A DNA stretch of 25,011 bases from a candidate division WWE3 bacterium CG22_combo_CG10-13_8_21_14_all_39_12. Its GTDB lineage: Bacteria; Patescibacteriota; 4484-211; GCA-002791395. The position numbers and the translations under genes were made by a program. Under the pieces are notes generated by a model. It made no database searches. It saw nothing but the letters and a program-made list of their open reading frames with translations, and had not been told where the DNA came from. This document shows, one piece after another, positions 7,868-17,365 of the stretch; position 1 is the first letter of the stretch, and each line of letters starts with the position of its first letter. The stretch lies in contig PCSU01000074.1 in assembly GCA_002771355.1 (NCBI GenBank), forward strand, positions 1 through 25,011, given 5' to 3'.

Positions 7868-10800
7868 ATGAAAAAAATAATATACACACCAAAAATAATT
7901 ATTTCCATTATTCTCAGCATAGTTTTTATGGTTACCGGAATTTTTCTTGGCTTTCAAAATAAAGCCATAGTTCAAACGGTTGAAGCTGTTGGGCAACAGT
8001 ATGATCTACTCGATTATTATCTTCCCAATAGTGATTATGTTATTCACATGAATAATGGGGAGAAGTTTCATACCTTTGCAGGAGTAATAAATTCACGTTC
8101 TGGTTTCACTACACTTAAAAGTGCTGAAGGAAAGTGGTATGAAGAGTATACGTATGATAATGACAAGATTTATCTTAATCGTGATACTACCTGGGCTACT
8201 GGATTTAACCAGAATGTAAAATGTACTAATCCAAATACCCAAAATGATGCCGCATTTGTGTGGCTTCTCGGTCATTACGAAAAAGATGAAGCTAGATCAC
8301 TCGTAGGTTCTGATAAGGAGGGTGGGGTTTGGATTGACAGGCGTTTGAGTGTTGGTGATACAACAGATCGTGGTCAGATTACGGTTACGGGATTTGATAA
8401 AACAACTTGTCAGCCATGTGATACGCAATATGTTGGAAAAACTGGTGGAACAGTAAAACTTGTTGAAGTATTTTCTACATGGAAAGGTGGCGCTGATGGT
8501 AAAGAATTTAATGATGTTGCTCACATATGGGTTACCGGTGGAACAGGTTCAGGAGAACATTTTTATTTAGCCAAAGGTATTGGGAGGGTCGGTTGGAAAA
8601 ATGATAATAGTTTTTCATATGGAAAAGTCGTTGAGAACGGCAAGATCAACAAAGTCGAGTTATGTTCTAATGGTAATCCCGGTAACCCTGGTCAGCCTAC
8701 TCCAACCCCAACACCAAAGCCACTACCAGAAATATGTAAATCTCCAAATGTGTTTGGAATAAATACTGCCATTCACAATGAGGAGCAGTTGCGATTGGCC
8801 AGGGATGCTGGGGCAACAATTACCCGACTTCCAATTGCGTTCAACTCGATGCCAGAGCGGGGAGTATACGATTGGGACGGTATGGATAGTGATATAAAAT
8901 TTGCTCAGACTAATGGCATGGAAGTTCTTGGTTTAATTGTTGGAACGCCGTGGTGGGCTGGTGCTCAGTGGGGATATGAACATAGGTACCTTCCCCATAA
9001 AGAATTTGAGGCGGATTATCGCGCATTTTTACGAGAAGCTTTGCGTCGATATCCTGAAATAAACAAGTTTGTGTATTGGAATGAACCAAATGGGTGTGGT
9101 TCTTCGCGTGACTTGCCGTATATTCCCGATCCGGAAAATCAAGCACCAGGTCCAACAGCAATTCCATTTCCTGGGTGTGGGTATTCTGACGCATCTGCCG
9201 AGGAGTATGCTTATTGGCTTGGAGTAACATATAACGAAATAAAAACCACTAAACCAAGTGCAGTTGTTAGTATGGCTGGGCTAGAAGGTATTCCAACTGA
9301 TTATGTTCGGTTGGTTAAAACTAAACCTGGTGGCAATTCGTATGATGTGATTTCGCTGCAACCTTACAATTGGACAGGAAAGATTGATTTTGAAGCCGTA
9401 AGTAGGTTTAGAAATGATGTTCAAGCCGGTGATATCTGGATAACCGAGTATGGTTGGGATATTAATAATGTTTCAGAAGCTGATCAGGCAAGGTATTTAA
9501 GGGAAACATTTGACGACCTTATGACAGGCCGGTATGACTATGTCAAACTGATGACGTACCATACTATCGCTGATCCAGGAGACACGTTACGGCTAGGTCT
9601 TGTTGCAGGATCGAATCTTCCTTATACAAATCGTCCTGCATATGATGTATTCCAAGAGTATCGAAATAAATGTGATATTGAGGATCCTATAGATTCAGAA
9701 TTACCTCCCGTTACTGAAGGATGGCTCCATCCGGGGATTGATATTGAGCCCGTGCGTACTGATGCATACTCAAACAACATCTTTTCAACCCATGCAGGGT
9801 TTGTTACCTATGCAGGTCCTGCACCGGCTTCAGTAGCAGAAAAGGGCTGGTTAGTACAAATTGAAGCTGACCTTAATAGAGATAATGTGCCGGATGTTAT
9901 TACCCGCTACACCCACCTTATGCCAGGGAGTACGATTTTAGTAAATGACGTTCGGTACAAGCGTCGAGCATTTACGCCTGAATGTTTTATGGATTTACAG
10001 TCATGTTTTAGTGAGATTGGAATTTCGTCAGGTCCATTAGAAAAATTACCGTATGGATATGGTCCGTATGTATCAAGGAATCAGCTAATTGGGATGCTCG
10101 GCGATAGTGGGAGTCCAGGCCGAAAGCATATTCAGTATGAAATTATTACCAATAGATACACTAATTTGTACGGATCTAATCTTAATACATATGATTGTCG
10201 TGATAACCCGTATCTTGATGTATGCATTACCGATTATGCTCGTCCCGGATTTTTCTTTTCAATCAACCGAAATAAACCAGATGAAGTTCGCGGTCCAGTA
10301 TATACCAATCCTGGGTTTGTAACGCCACCTCCAATACCACCAGTAACTCCAACCCCAACACCAGGGCCAGAACAAATATCTTGTCTAAATGAAACGACTG
10401 GTTATCTTAATAATTCGAATTTTAGGCCGGAACATAATGCAATCATGAATAATTGGTTAAGCTTATATGGACCATCAACCGAAATATCTGGGATCATCCA
10501 CTACAGAGATCCATTTACATTTGGGCAGCCTTTGGAACGCATAGCGAACGTTTGTCAACCTGGGTGGGAGGTTTCATATAGAGGTATTCCAAGCAATATG
10601 CCGGTTTATCATCAAGATTTTTATCTGAGGATGACTGTTCCAACTGGAGGTACTCCCGATACGGTGTACCACGAATATGAGATAGATTTTACAAATGATC
10701 CCTATGAAAATGTATATCTTAAAGACGTGAATTACAAATTTACTGTCCCCGCAAATGCTCAGTATGAGCTTATTGCAGGTAGAGGACAGTCCCATATTCC

Positions 10801-11092
10801 AAGTATGGGAAATCGAAATACGTCAACAGACACATGTATGGAAGGTTATGTATGGGGAAATGCTCGCAATGAACCTACAGGACCTGGAAATTATTGTGGG
10901 GTCACAGTTTCTTGTGATCTGGATAGACCTAATACCAACAACACTTGGTGTTGCGATAGGAGCAATGGTAACGATTGTGATGGCAGTGATTGCGGAGGTC
11001 CATATGGGTGGGGAAATTCCGGTAAATACTGGGCAGAAGAATTGGGCTCACCAACAAAAGATCTTATTAATTGGAGAAATTGTCAACCATGA
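7868..11092 (+). CDS. Secreted clan GH-A glycosidase fused to degenerate M23-like domain
   Basis: A 1074-aa protein, starting at the ATG 2 nt after the previous stop; an in-frame GTG at 7838 inside the previous gene is less likely. A hydrophobic segment at about 9-28 is a signal peptide or anchor. Residues 40-270 form an unknown domain with Cys pairs. After a TPTPTP linker, residues about 290-600 are a TIM-barrel glycosidase like GH39/GH5: FGINTA, RLPIAF, the acid/base in YWNEPNG (Glu406) and the nucleophile in ITEYGW (Glu527). Residues 610-800 resemble M23/LytM: HPGID (His621, Asp625) and RYTHL (His683), but the H-x-H pair reads HIQYE (His754, Gln756), so one zinc ligand is missing. A second TPTPTP linker (about 820-835) precedes a Cys-rich C-terminal domain of unknown type. 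The glycosidase is probably active; the M23 part may only bind. Confidence 0.8.
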   Translation: MKKIIYTPKIIISIILSIVFMVTGIFLGFQNKAIVQTVEAVGQQYDLLDYYLPNSDYVIHMNNGEKFHTFAGVINSRSGFTTLKSAEGKWYEEYTYDNDKIYLNRDTTWATGFNQNVKCTNPNTQNDAAFVWLLGHYEKDEARSLVGSDKEGGVWIDRRLSVGDTTDRGQITVTGFDKTTCQPCDTQYVGKTGGTVKLVEVFSTWKGGADGKEFNDVAHIWVTGGTGSGEHFYLAKGIGRVGWKNDNSFSYGKVVENGKINKVELCSNGNPGNPGQPTPTPTPKPLPEICKSPNVFGINTAIHNEEQLRLARDAGATITRLPIAFNSMPERGVYDWDGMDSDIKFAQTNGMEVLGLIVGTPWWAGAQWGYEHRYLPHKEFEADYRAFLREALRRYPEINKFVYWNEPNGCGSSRDLPYIPDPENQAPGPTAIPFPGCGYSDASAEEYAYWLGVTYNEIKTTKPSAVVSMAGLEGIPTDYVRLVKTKPGGNSYDVISLQPYNWTGKIDFEAVSRFRNDVQAGDIWITEYGWDINNVSEADQARYLRETFDDLMTGRYDYVKLMTYHTIADPGDTLRLGLVAGSNLPYTNRPAYDVFQEYRNKCDIEDPIDSELPPVTEGWLHPGIDIEPVRTDAYSNNIFSTHAGFVTYAGPAPASVAEKGWLVQIEADLNRDNVPDVITRYTHLMPGSTILVNDVRYKRRAFTPECFMDLQSCFSEIGISSGPLEKLPYGYGPYVSRNQLIGMLGDSGSPGRKHIQYEIITNRYTNLYGSNLNTYDCRDNPYLDVCITDYARPGFFFSINRNKPDEVRGPVYTNPGFVTPPPIPPVTPTPTPGPEQISCLNETTGYLNNSNFRPEHNAIMNNWLSLYGPSTEISGIIHYRDPFTFGQPLERIANVCQPGWEVSYRGIPSNMPVYHQDFYLRMTVPTGGTPDTVYHEYEIDFTNDPYENVYLKDVNYKFTVPANAQYELIAGRGQSHIPSMGNRNTSTDTCMEGYVWGNARNEPTGPGNYCGVTVSCDLDRPNTNNTWCCDRSNGNDCDGSDCGGPYGWGNSGKYWAEELGSPTKDLINWRNCQP

Positions 11093-12066
11093 AAACATAT
11101 ATAGTAAATAACATAAAACGAATTGGTGTAATAGCGGCTATAGTTGTAGCCATTCTTATTGTGTTATTGGTGATTCTTGATCAGACACGACCTTCCCAAG
11201 GTGCTGCGCAACAGGTTGAATTTCAGCAGTATATGGCTGGTCTTATTGATCCTGCCCAGCAAGAATTAGTGCAAGTTGATTTGTCCGGCAAGATGGACTC
11301 AACTATCGTTTCATCTTTGCCTCAGGTTGTGGTTGGGCTTCCACAAAGTGATTGGTTTAGCGATACAACGCTCATTGCTTTGGCAAAGTCACTTGGGTTT
11401 ACGTCACGGGCCAATGTCCAGTCGTTTTCAAATCAGTTATATTGGCTTGAAGGTCCACGAACATTATCAATTGATACCAGGACAGGATTTATTTCATTCT
11501 CAACTTCATTTAATATTGACGCTCCACCTATCAGTTCTGGAACTCCAACAGACCAGGTCGCGATTGATTCACTCCTTTCTTTATTTAGAGTGATTCAAAT
11601 TCCAACTGAAAATTATAATATTGAGGCTGCAACATATAGTTACATGACGATTGACAAGACTGGTCTTATTGATAGTTCGTTCCAACAGGCTGGCGGTTTG
11701 GTTAAGATTGTTATTCCCTACACTGTATTAGGATATGAAGCAATCTTACCTATTGAGACTTTCGCAATCGTTGATGCAGATGGAAAGATTGTGAGCTTAT
11801 CTTTACTACTATTAAACATTGTTCCAACTGGTGAATCAGTATCATTAATTTCGGGAAGTTCTGCACAATCACAATTAAAATATGGGGGAGTAGTATTGTC
11901 GGGAAATTCATCTACAGTAGAATCAATGACAGCACAGTCTATGTACCCAGCTTACTATTTGTCACAGGGTGATTTTTATAATGTAAGTACCAGAAGAACG
12001 TTAGAACCACTCTATATATTTTCAGACAATACCGTTAAAGTAGGAGTACCAGCACGCAAATTATGA
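11089..12066 (+). CDS. Membrane-anchored extracytoplasmic protein, function unknown
   Basis: A 325-aa protein. I take the ATG at 11089, which overlaps the previous stop as ATGA, with GGAG at 11073-11076; an in-frame TTG at 11071 is less likely. One transmembrane helix lies at about 11-31 (IGVIAAIVVAILIVLLVILD), leaving about 290 residues outside. I recognise no catalytic motif. The outer part is strand-rich and ends with TLEPLYIFSDNTVKV, a pattern vaguely like PepSY/YycI-type domains that regulate envelope proteases. That resemblance is a hunch from pattern only. Coupled translation between the glycosidase and the protease suggests it works with them, for instance as a scaffold or inhibitor. 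Confidence 0.6.
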   Translation: MKTYIVNNIKRIGVIAAIVVAILIVLLVILDQTRPSQGAAQQVEFQQYMAGLIDPAQQELVQVDLSGKMDSTIVSSLPQVVVGLPQSDWFSDTTLIALAKSLGFTSRANVQSFSNQLYWLEGPRTLSIDTRTGFISFSTSFNIDAPPISSGTPTDQVAIDSLLSLFRVIQIPTENYNIEAATYSYMTIDKTGLIDSSFQQAGGLVKIVIPYTVLGYEAILPIETFAIVDADGKIVSLSLLLLNIVPTGESVSLISGSSAQSQLKYGGVVLSGNSSTVESMTAQSMYPAYYLSQGDFYNVSTRRTLEPLYIFSDNTVKVGVPARKL

Positions 12067-15000
12067 CAAACAAAAAATACATTGTAATTATTGCAGGAAT
12101 AGTCGTAGCAATTGGTCTTTTTGCTGGAATTCTATTTATTTTAAGTGGACGCAATAAACAGGTTCCTCCATTTGTTCCACGAATTTCTACGTATGATGTG
12201 CCAACAATAAAAGAGTCTCAAGAGATTGAAGAAGCTACGATAGAAGGAATTCCAAGTACTGTTGTTTCAAAGTCACTTATTATACGGTTTGAGGATGATA
12301 TAACAAAAGAACAGTCCCAAGCGGTAATTAACAAACTAGGTGTTTTAGAAGCATTTAACATTGCCCAGCACATATGGGAGATTAGGTACGGTGATTCCGT
12401 TGATCTTGCAGAAAAAATAAATGAAATCGAACCGATCCAAGAAATCAAAACTGTTGGATACAATGGTGTGTACAAACTTCAATATAAGCCCAATGACTAT
12501 ACACCCCAAGGATCTAACTCTGAATCGTGGTGGCTTGAGAATGTAAATGCTAAAACAGCGTGGGATATAACCCACGGAGATTCTAACGTTATCGTTGCGG
12601 TATTTGACCAACCGGCAGATTTTGTAGCTCCGGACTTGGCGGGGAAGGGGTCTCAAATCATATGGCCTACTCCTACACCAGCCATACCCTACACTCCAAC
12701 CCCAACGTTATCGGCAACAACAACACTAACACCTGCCGTCTCAACACCTACACCTGCTGTACTGCCAGGTGCGGATCATGGGAGTCATGTTTCAGGTATT
12801 GTAGGGGCACATACAGATAATGGAATTGGAGTTGCCTCTATTGGATTTAATACAAGACTACTTTCGTTTCCGGTTTGTGTGCCATTGTGTGAGTTTTCAA
12901 ATATGATCGCTAGCTTTCAGGAAGTTATTGATCGTGTTAATGCAGGAGAAAATATAAAAGTAATCAACCAAAGTTATGCTGGACCAACTGAAGATACTAA
13001 TATTCACGACATGATTAAGCTTGTTGTTGAAAAAGGTGTTGTTCCAGTTGCAGCAGTGGGTAATGATTTTGGCGATGTTATGCGGGACGAAAATGACAAT
13101 CCTGTTTTAGATGGTAACGGGGATCAGATTCCTGTAAGTTACATGCCACATTATCCTGCTGCCCATTCAGAGGTAATTGCCGTTGCAGCAAGTAATTCAA
13201 CAAATCAGCTATCATCCTTTTCTCAAAGGAATGACCCCTCATCAGCTGCCCAATTAAACCAGTGGGTTGATGTTGCTGCTCCGGGAGTTGATATTGTATC
13301 TACGTTTCCTGACGGTTCATATGTCTCATGGTCAGGTACATCTATGGCATCACCGCTTGTTGCAGGAATTGTTGCTCTTTGTGGCGGTGTAAATCCAAAT
13401 CTTTCCGCTGAGGAAATCATAAATATTGTTAAGACAACAGCTCAGGAAAAACCTTTGACTAGTGTTACATACGGCAAGGTTGATGCAGAAAAAATTGTTC
13501 GAGCCTGTAAAGATCCTGCCAATTATGTTGCAGAGCCGAGTAATCAGGTATGTAATTCGTGGGGGGCTAGTGCAGTTTTGCCTGGTATTCAAGGTAATCG
13601 AACACACCCAGCACCATCGTTTGCTCTAGAAAATCGCTATTATGTTATTGGTCAGGATTTAAAAGCGTGGTATGCAAACCAACAGGGGGATGGGTCGTTA
13701 GGTCCATGGGTTGAAGCTGGATTTGATTCTACGGCGGCTCATGGATATACCGTTGCAGTTGCGCAAAATCATGCCTACATGTTTAGAAATGGCCATTTAA
13801 TGGATGTTCATGATGGTGGTGGACAAACTGTGGTTGCCGATACATTGGAATCAGGCATGGGAGATCCTTATAGTGGTATTTATTTTGTGTGGGATACGGC
13901 GGTTACCGCTACCTTTGGAAGTAAACAAGTAATATATCATTTGGGTGGTTATGACAGTCCTGCTCTGCATAAGGGATACACTCAAGACATTCACTCTGCC
14001 GAGGTTCCACCGGGCGGATTTACTCAAGGTACAAGATTTAATAGGTTGTCTCAAAAAACACCAACAGGGGGTTCATCAACAGACGGTTCAGGTGCACAGT
14101 ACAAGGCTGCCTATATTGCAGGTAATGACGACTCGTACGGATTTATATATATGGGGCAAGCCGGCCAAAGTTCGTTATGGAGAATTAAAGCAAAAAACGA
14201 TGGGTCGTTAGAAGGTTCGTGGCAGCAGGTTGAAGATTTACCCGGAGGAACAGGAAATCAAAGAGGTGATATGTTAAGTTACGAGAATTACTTATATAGT
14301 ATTCGAGGTTCAAAATTTGCTCGTCGTCAGGTGAACAAAACTAACGGGGAATTTATTGATGGTTGGGAAAGTTTAGCATCGCTTCCATCGGCCCAGCTTG
14401 ATAGCTCTTTTGTATGGGGAGGGAATCATCCAGAAGGTGCGTCGTACGGAATAATGAATGGATACTTGTATGTTACCAGTGACCAGTATGTGTATTACAT
14501 TAGTTTAACTGGTCAATGCGATACGCTTCCTGTTCCCACACAAGCACCTCAAGCGGGAAGTGGAACCCAAGGTGGGGCTGTTGGTGAAAGTATAAGTTGT
14601 GTTATTCCTGAGTGGGTAATTCGAGGACCTGATGTTGTGGTACCCCCCATAACGTGTAAGAATGCAAATATTGAAGTTGCAAATCCTGCATATGTTCCTC
14701 CTGCCCCTGCAGGTCAAACAGGTTCAACAACGCAGGCATCGTTAGCTGGTGGAGTGCGTTGTGATGAATGTGCTTCTGCATACGTATTTCCGCAACCGAT
14801 TTTTTCACCTAAAGGTCCAACCAATCAAGATGTTGGACAAAAAGATGGTACAGGCCAGTATGGTACTGATAGATTGTATTACTACTACGATTATGAACAG
14901 GGTTTAATCATTAATGTACCTCCTTTTGGATTTGGAGTAGGTGGACCAGCGCCTATTGTAGGTCAACCTGATATTAACTCACCATATAGTGTTCCGTGTG

Positions 15001-15668
15001 GATGGCCATCGCCTGATCAAAATCGTGTATTAACGCTAGGGTGTGATAGCCCCGATCCACTTGATGCGGCTGGGAAGATTTGTCCTAATGGTGCAGCAGC
15101 TGGTTCGTGGTGTGGTGTTCAAGGATCTATCCAAAATGGTCAGCACGCAGGATACAATGCAATGGATATTGCCGGAGAGTTTGCAATTCAAAGCACGATG
15201 GATGGGATGGCATATAGGTGTGTTGATTTGAAGTCCCAGTCTATTGGGTCAGGTTCATATGGTACGTATGTTGTTGTGGTCGGACAAGATTTTCGTACAT
15301 TATATTCTCACATGCGTGTAGAACCTAAAGATAGTAATGCTAATGGACTTCCTAGTGGTTCAGAGTGCGTATATGGTGCAGCGTTTGGAGAGACGGAGCG
15401 GTACCCGGTAAAACGTGGGGATGTAATAGGTTATGTTGGGACAACGGGAGATTCTACAGGTAACCACCTTCACTATGAAATTCGCTCCAGTACAGGTTTG
15501 CTTTGTCCTGCAGCCTATATTGACCAAACTCACCCTTACTGTCAGCCGGGTGCTACCGTTCAAAACAATGGTGTAGCAGCGAGAGTTCAAAGTTTTTTGC
15601 AGTCTATTAATCCATTTAAAACTAATGATACTGTTGTAAGTGATTATCCAGGAGATCCGGCACCATGA
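12063..15668 (+). CDS. Membrane-anchored subtilase - beta-propeller - M23 fusion
   Basis: A 1201-aa protein, coupled to the previous gene by an ATGA overlap. An N-terminal anchor lies at about 6-28. Residues 60-140 resemble an inhibitory propeptide (SLIIRFEDDIT). The S8 peptidase has all key residues: Asp182 (VAVFD, with QP replacing the usual TG), His239 (HGSHVSG), oxyanion Asn334 (AVGND) and Ser427 (SGTSMASP). A Pro/Thr-rich insert of about 36 residues (201-236) sits between Asp and His. Residues 500-815 contain repeats such as DGSLGPW, DGSLEGSW and FIDGWESLASLP, fitting a Kelch-like propeller. The C-terminal M23 domain keeps His1028 and Asp1035 (HAGYNAMD), His1083 (YSHM) and His1135/His1137 (HLHYE), so it looks like an active zinc peptidase. 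Likely role: processing surface proteins and cutting peptidoglycan crosslinks (inference). Confidence 0.85.
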   Translation: MTNKKYIVIIAGIVVAIGLFAGILFILSGRNKQVPPFVPRISTYDVPTIKESQEIEEATIEGIPSTVVSKSLIIRFEDDITKEQSQAVINKLGVLEAFNIAQHIWEIRYGDSVDLAEKINEIEPIQEIKTVGYNGVYKLQYKPNDYTPQGSNSESWWLENVNAKTAWDITHGDSNVIVAVFDQPADFVAPDLAGKGSQIIWPTPTPAIPYTPTPTLSATTTLTPAVSTPTPAVLPGADHGSHVSGIVGAHTDNGIGVASIGFNTRLLSFPVCVPLCEFSNMIASFQEVIDRVNAGENIKVINQSYAGPTEDTNIHDMIKLVVEKGVVPVAAVGNDFGDVMRDENDNPVLDGNGDQIPVSYMPHYPAAHSEVIAVAASNSTNQLSSFSQRNDPSSAAQLNQWVDVAAPGVDIVSTFPDGSYVSWSGTSMASPLVAGIVALCGGVNPNLSAEEIINIVKTTAQEKPLTSVTYGKVDAEKIVRACKDPANYVAEPSNQVCNSWGASAVLPGIQGNRTHPAPSFALENRYYVIGQDLKAWYANQQGDGSLGPWVEAGFDSTAAHGYTVAVAQNHAYMFRNGHLMDVHDGGGQTVVADTLESGMGDPYSGIYFVWDTAVTATFGSKQVIYHLGGYDSPALHKGYTQDIHSAEVPPGGFTQGTRFNRLSQKTPTGGSSTDGSGAQYKAAYIAGNDDSYGFIYMGQAGQSSLWRIKAKNDGSLEGSWQQVEDLPGGTGNQRGDMLSYENYLYSIRGSKFARRQVNKTNGEFIDGWESLASLPSAQLDSSFVWGGNHPEGASYGIMNGYLYVTSDQYVYYISLTGQCDTLPVPTQAPQAGSGTQGGAVGESISCVIPEWVIRGPDVVVPPITCKNANIEVANPAYVPPAPAGQTGSTTQASLAGGVRCDECASAYVFPQPIFSPKGPTNQDVGQKDGTGQYGTDRLYYYYDYEQGLIINVPPFGFGVGGPAPIVGQPDINSPYSVPCGWPSPDQNRVLTLGCDSPDPLDAAGKICPNGAAAGSWCGVQGSIQNGQHAGYNAMDIAGEFAIQSTMDGMAYRCVDLKSQSIGSGSYGTYVVVVGQDFRTLYSHMRVEPKDSNANGLPSGSECVYGAAFGETERYPVKRGDVIGYVGTTGDSTGNHLHYEIRSSTGLLCPAAYIDQTHPYCQPGATVQNNGVAARVQSFLQSINPFKTNDTVVSDYPGDPAP

Positions 15669-16720
15669 CAAACTTCATTACATTCATTAAACAGAAAATT
15701 TTCGTAGTTACAGGTGTTACAGTTTTCTTTATTGTAATTGTTTTCCTTATTGTTCAGTCGCCTGCCGTATCAAAAAATGAGACCGGGGAAGATGTTGCCC
15801 TTCCAACACCAGCACAGCGTGCTGTCGTCACAGTTGAAGGGGTGGACGCCATTGATGACCTTACCGATATTGTGTACAACCCGCAAAAGGAAGTTTTTTA
15901 CGTATCTAGTTTTGACGAAGGAATTGTGTATATTGTAGGTGTCAAAAGTAAACGAATTGATGCTCAGGTTAATGTCGATTTTACCCACAAACTGTTTCTT
16001 GATGAACAAGCACAGGTGTTATATGTAAGTGCGGGCGATAATCGAGTAGTTAAAGTTAATGTTGATACATTTACCGAAGAGGCTCGGGTATATGTAAATC
16101 GTAAACCATCAGGAATGGTACTGGATAAAAGCAGTGGCTATTTGTACGTTACTACCGAGTTTGGAAACACGGTGGATGTAGTTGATACTTCAACTATGAG
16201 TGTGGTGACCTCAATTTCGGTAGGGAAGGGGCCAACCGACGTTGCGATTGGACGTAGTGGACAGTTTGTTTTTGTAATTGAACGTGAAGATGCGAGTATT
16301 GGAGTGATTAGTACTCAAACTCAGCGCTATATTAAAAACGTTACCTTTACCGGACGACCACATCGCATTTATAGTACAGCCGAAAATGATGTTCTGTTGA
16401 TTCTTGATCAGTACACAAATTCGTTAGTTGTATTCGATGAGTCTACACAGTCAATTGCAAAATCGATTCCAATCATTCCGTTTCCCAGTGATCTTGTAAT
16501 CGACTCTGTGAATAAGAATGTGTATGTAACCAGTTTCTCTGATAATACCGTTGCGGTGATTGATTTTGAGTCGGAGCAGGTTGAAGAAATTATTTCACTC
16601 TCAAGCACTGCATTTTCCTTTACTGCTGGGCTTAATAATATTCATATGGTTCCTGGTTCATCTGAAGTTCTTGTCTCAAATACTAATACCGGCGAACTTC
16701 ATTTTGTTTCTGTGCGTTAG
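15665..16720 (+). CDS. Membrane-anchored YVTN/NHL-type beta-propeller protein
   Basis: A 351-aa protein coupled to the previous gene by ATGA, with AGGAG at 15650-15654. A transmembrane helix lies at about 8-31, then a short Pro-containing linker. Residues about 55-351 contain propeller repeats of about 42 residues, with recurrent LYVSAGDNRVVKVNVDT, LYVTTEFGNTVDVVDTS and VYVTSFSDNTVAVIDFE, enough for about seven blades. Such propellers mostly bind proteins or sugars; no catalytic motif is seen. As the last gene of the coupled run, it may be an external binding platform for the hydrolases (inference). Confidence 0.85.
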   Translation: MTNFITFIKQKIFVVTGVTVFFIVIVFLIVQSPAVSKNETGEDVALPTPAQRAVVTVEGVDAIDDLTDIVYNPQKEVFYVSSFDEGIVYIVGVKSKRIDAQVNVDFTHKLFLDEQAQVLYVSAGDNRVVKVNVDTFTEEARVYVNRKPSGMVLDKSSGYLYVTTEFGNTVDVVDTSTMSVVTSISVGKGPTDVAIGRSGQFVFVIEREDASIGVISTQTQRYIKNVTFTGRPHRIYSTAENDVLLILDQYTNSLVVFDESTQSIAKSIPIIPFPSDLVIDSVNKNVYVTSFSDNTVAVIDFESEQVEEIISLSSTAFSFTAGLNNIHMVPGSSEVLVSNTNTGELHFVSVR

Positions 16721-16812
16721 GAGAAGTATAGAATGTGACCTTTTATAGGTCATACAGATTGTACTTTTGGGGGTTTTTATACTCCGGTAGGATATTACCC
16801 ATAAAGTCACAC
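16721..16812. other. Spacer with small inverted repeat and a duplicated -10-like block
   Basis: After the stop comes a short inverted repeat, TGACC (16736-16740) and GGTCA (16748-16752), not followed by a T-tract. The block GGTTTTTATACT occurs at 16772-16783 and again at 16830-16841, where it forms the -10 of the next gene's promoter. The first copy has no -35 at acceptable spacing. Confidence 0.4.
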
Positions 16813-16841
16813 TTGACCAACAGGCGTGAGGTTTTTATACT
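16813..16841 (+). promoter_or_regulatory. Strong sigma70-type promoter, leaderless spacing
   Basis: TTGACC (16813-16818), a 17-nt spacer, then TATACT (16836-16841). The ATG at 16850 lies 8 nt downstream of the -10, so the start codon should be at or within 1-2 nt of the transcript 5' end. No Shine-Dalgarno sequence precedes it. Confidence 0.7.
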
Positions 16842-16849
16842 AGAGATAC

Positions 16850-17365
16850 ATGGCCTCACGCGTACTTTTGAGACTGATAGACGAAGCAATCATTCCTGCG
16901 ATAATAATTTTTATGTCAAAATTATTTGCAGTGGTATTTTTAATTCAGTGGCTTGGGGCCAGGTGGGAGTTTAACACACTTTCCTTTTTCCCAGGAGTTA
17001 CCTTTCAAGACTCTGCAACGCTCATTTTTGTAAACTCATATTCGAGTTTGTTTATGTTTATAGTCGTTTTTCTTGGTCTTGGATGGGTACTTACCAAGGC
17101 ACACCATTTTCACGATACTCACATTTCTCCAGGGTTTGTGTTGCAGTTACTTTCCTGGAATCTTACTAATGTAATCTCTTCAACGCATGAATTGTTTCAT
17201 CAAGGAGTAGTGTGGTTTTCATACCTATGGCTTACTACGCTTTTGATTGGGTTTCATGTGGTTGTTGGTTCAACATTTCTTTGGGTTTTTGTTGTTGCTC
17301 TCATTGGGAGTCTATTTGCAACCTGGATATTAATTTCTGATGTTGAAAGAGAGGTTACGGTATGA
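16850..17365 (+). CDS. Four-TM membrane protein with His-rich loop, unknown
   Basis: A 171-aa integral membrane protein that I cannot assign to a family. Hydrophobic segments lie at about 13-34, 56-79, 120-140 and 143-163. The loop between segments two and three carries a histidine cluster (KAHHFHDTH) and a second one (STHELFH), which could bind metal or line a pore (inference). It has its own strong leaderless promoter and overlaps the next gene by ATGA, so the two form a small operon separate from the hydrolase run. Confidence 0.7.
   Translation: MASRVLLRLIDEAIIPAIIIFMSKLFAVVFLIQWLGARWEFNTLSFFPGVTFQDSATLIFVNSYSSLFMFIVVFLGLGWVLTKAHHFHDTHISPGFVLQLLSWNLTNVISSTHELFHQGVVWFSYLWLTTLLIGFHVVVGSTFLWVFVVALIGSLFATWILISDVEREVTV

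Noticed and set aside
7838..7870. GTG start upstream of the ATG for the glycosidase gene
   Set aside because: It lies inside the previous gene's last codons and only adds residues before a good signal sequence; the ATG 2 nt after the stop is the more natural start.
11071..11091. TTG start for the anchored protein at 11089
   Set aside because: The ATG overlapping the stop (ATGA) repeats the coupling seen at 12063, 15665 and 17362, and the extra residues are not needed for the membrane helix.
16759..16783. Second promoter upstream of the four-TM gene (TTGTAC and TATACT)
   Set aside because: The spacing is only 13 nt, too short for a sigma70 promoter.
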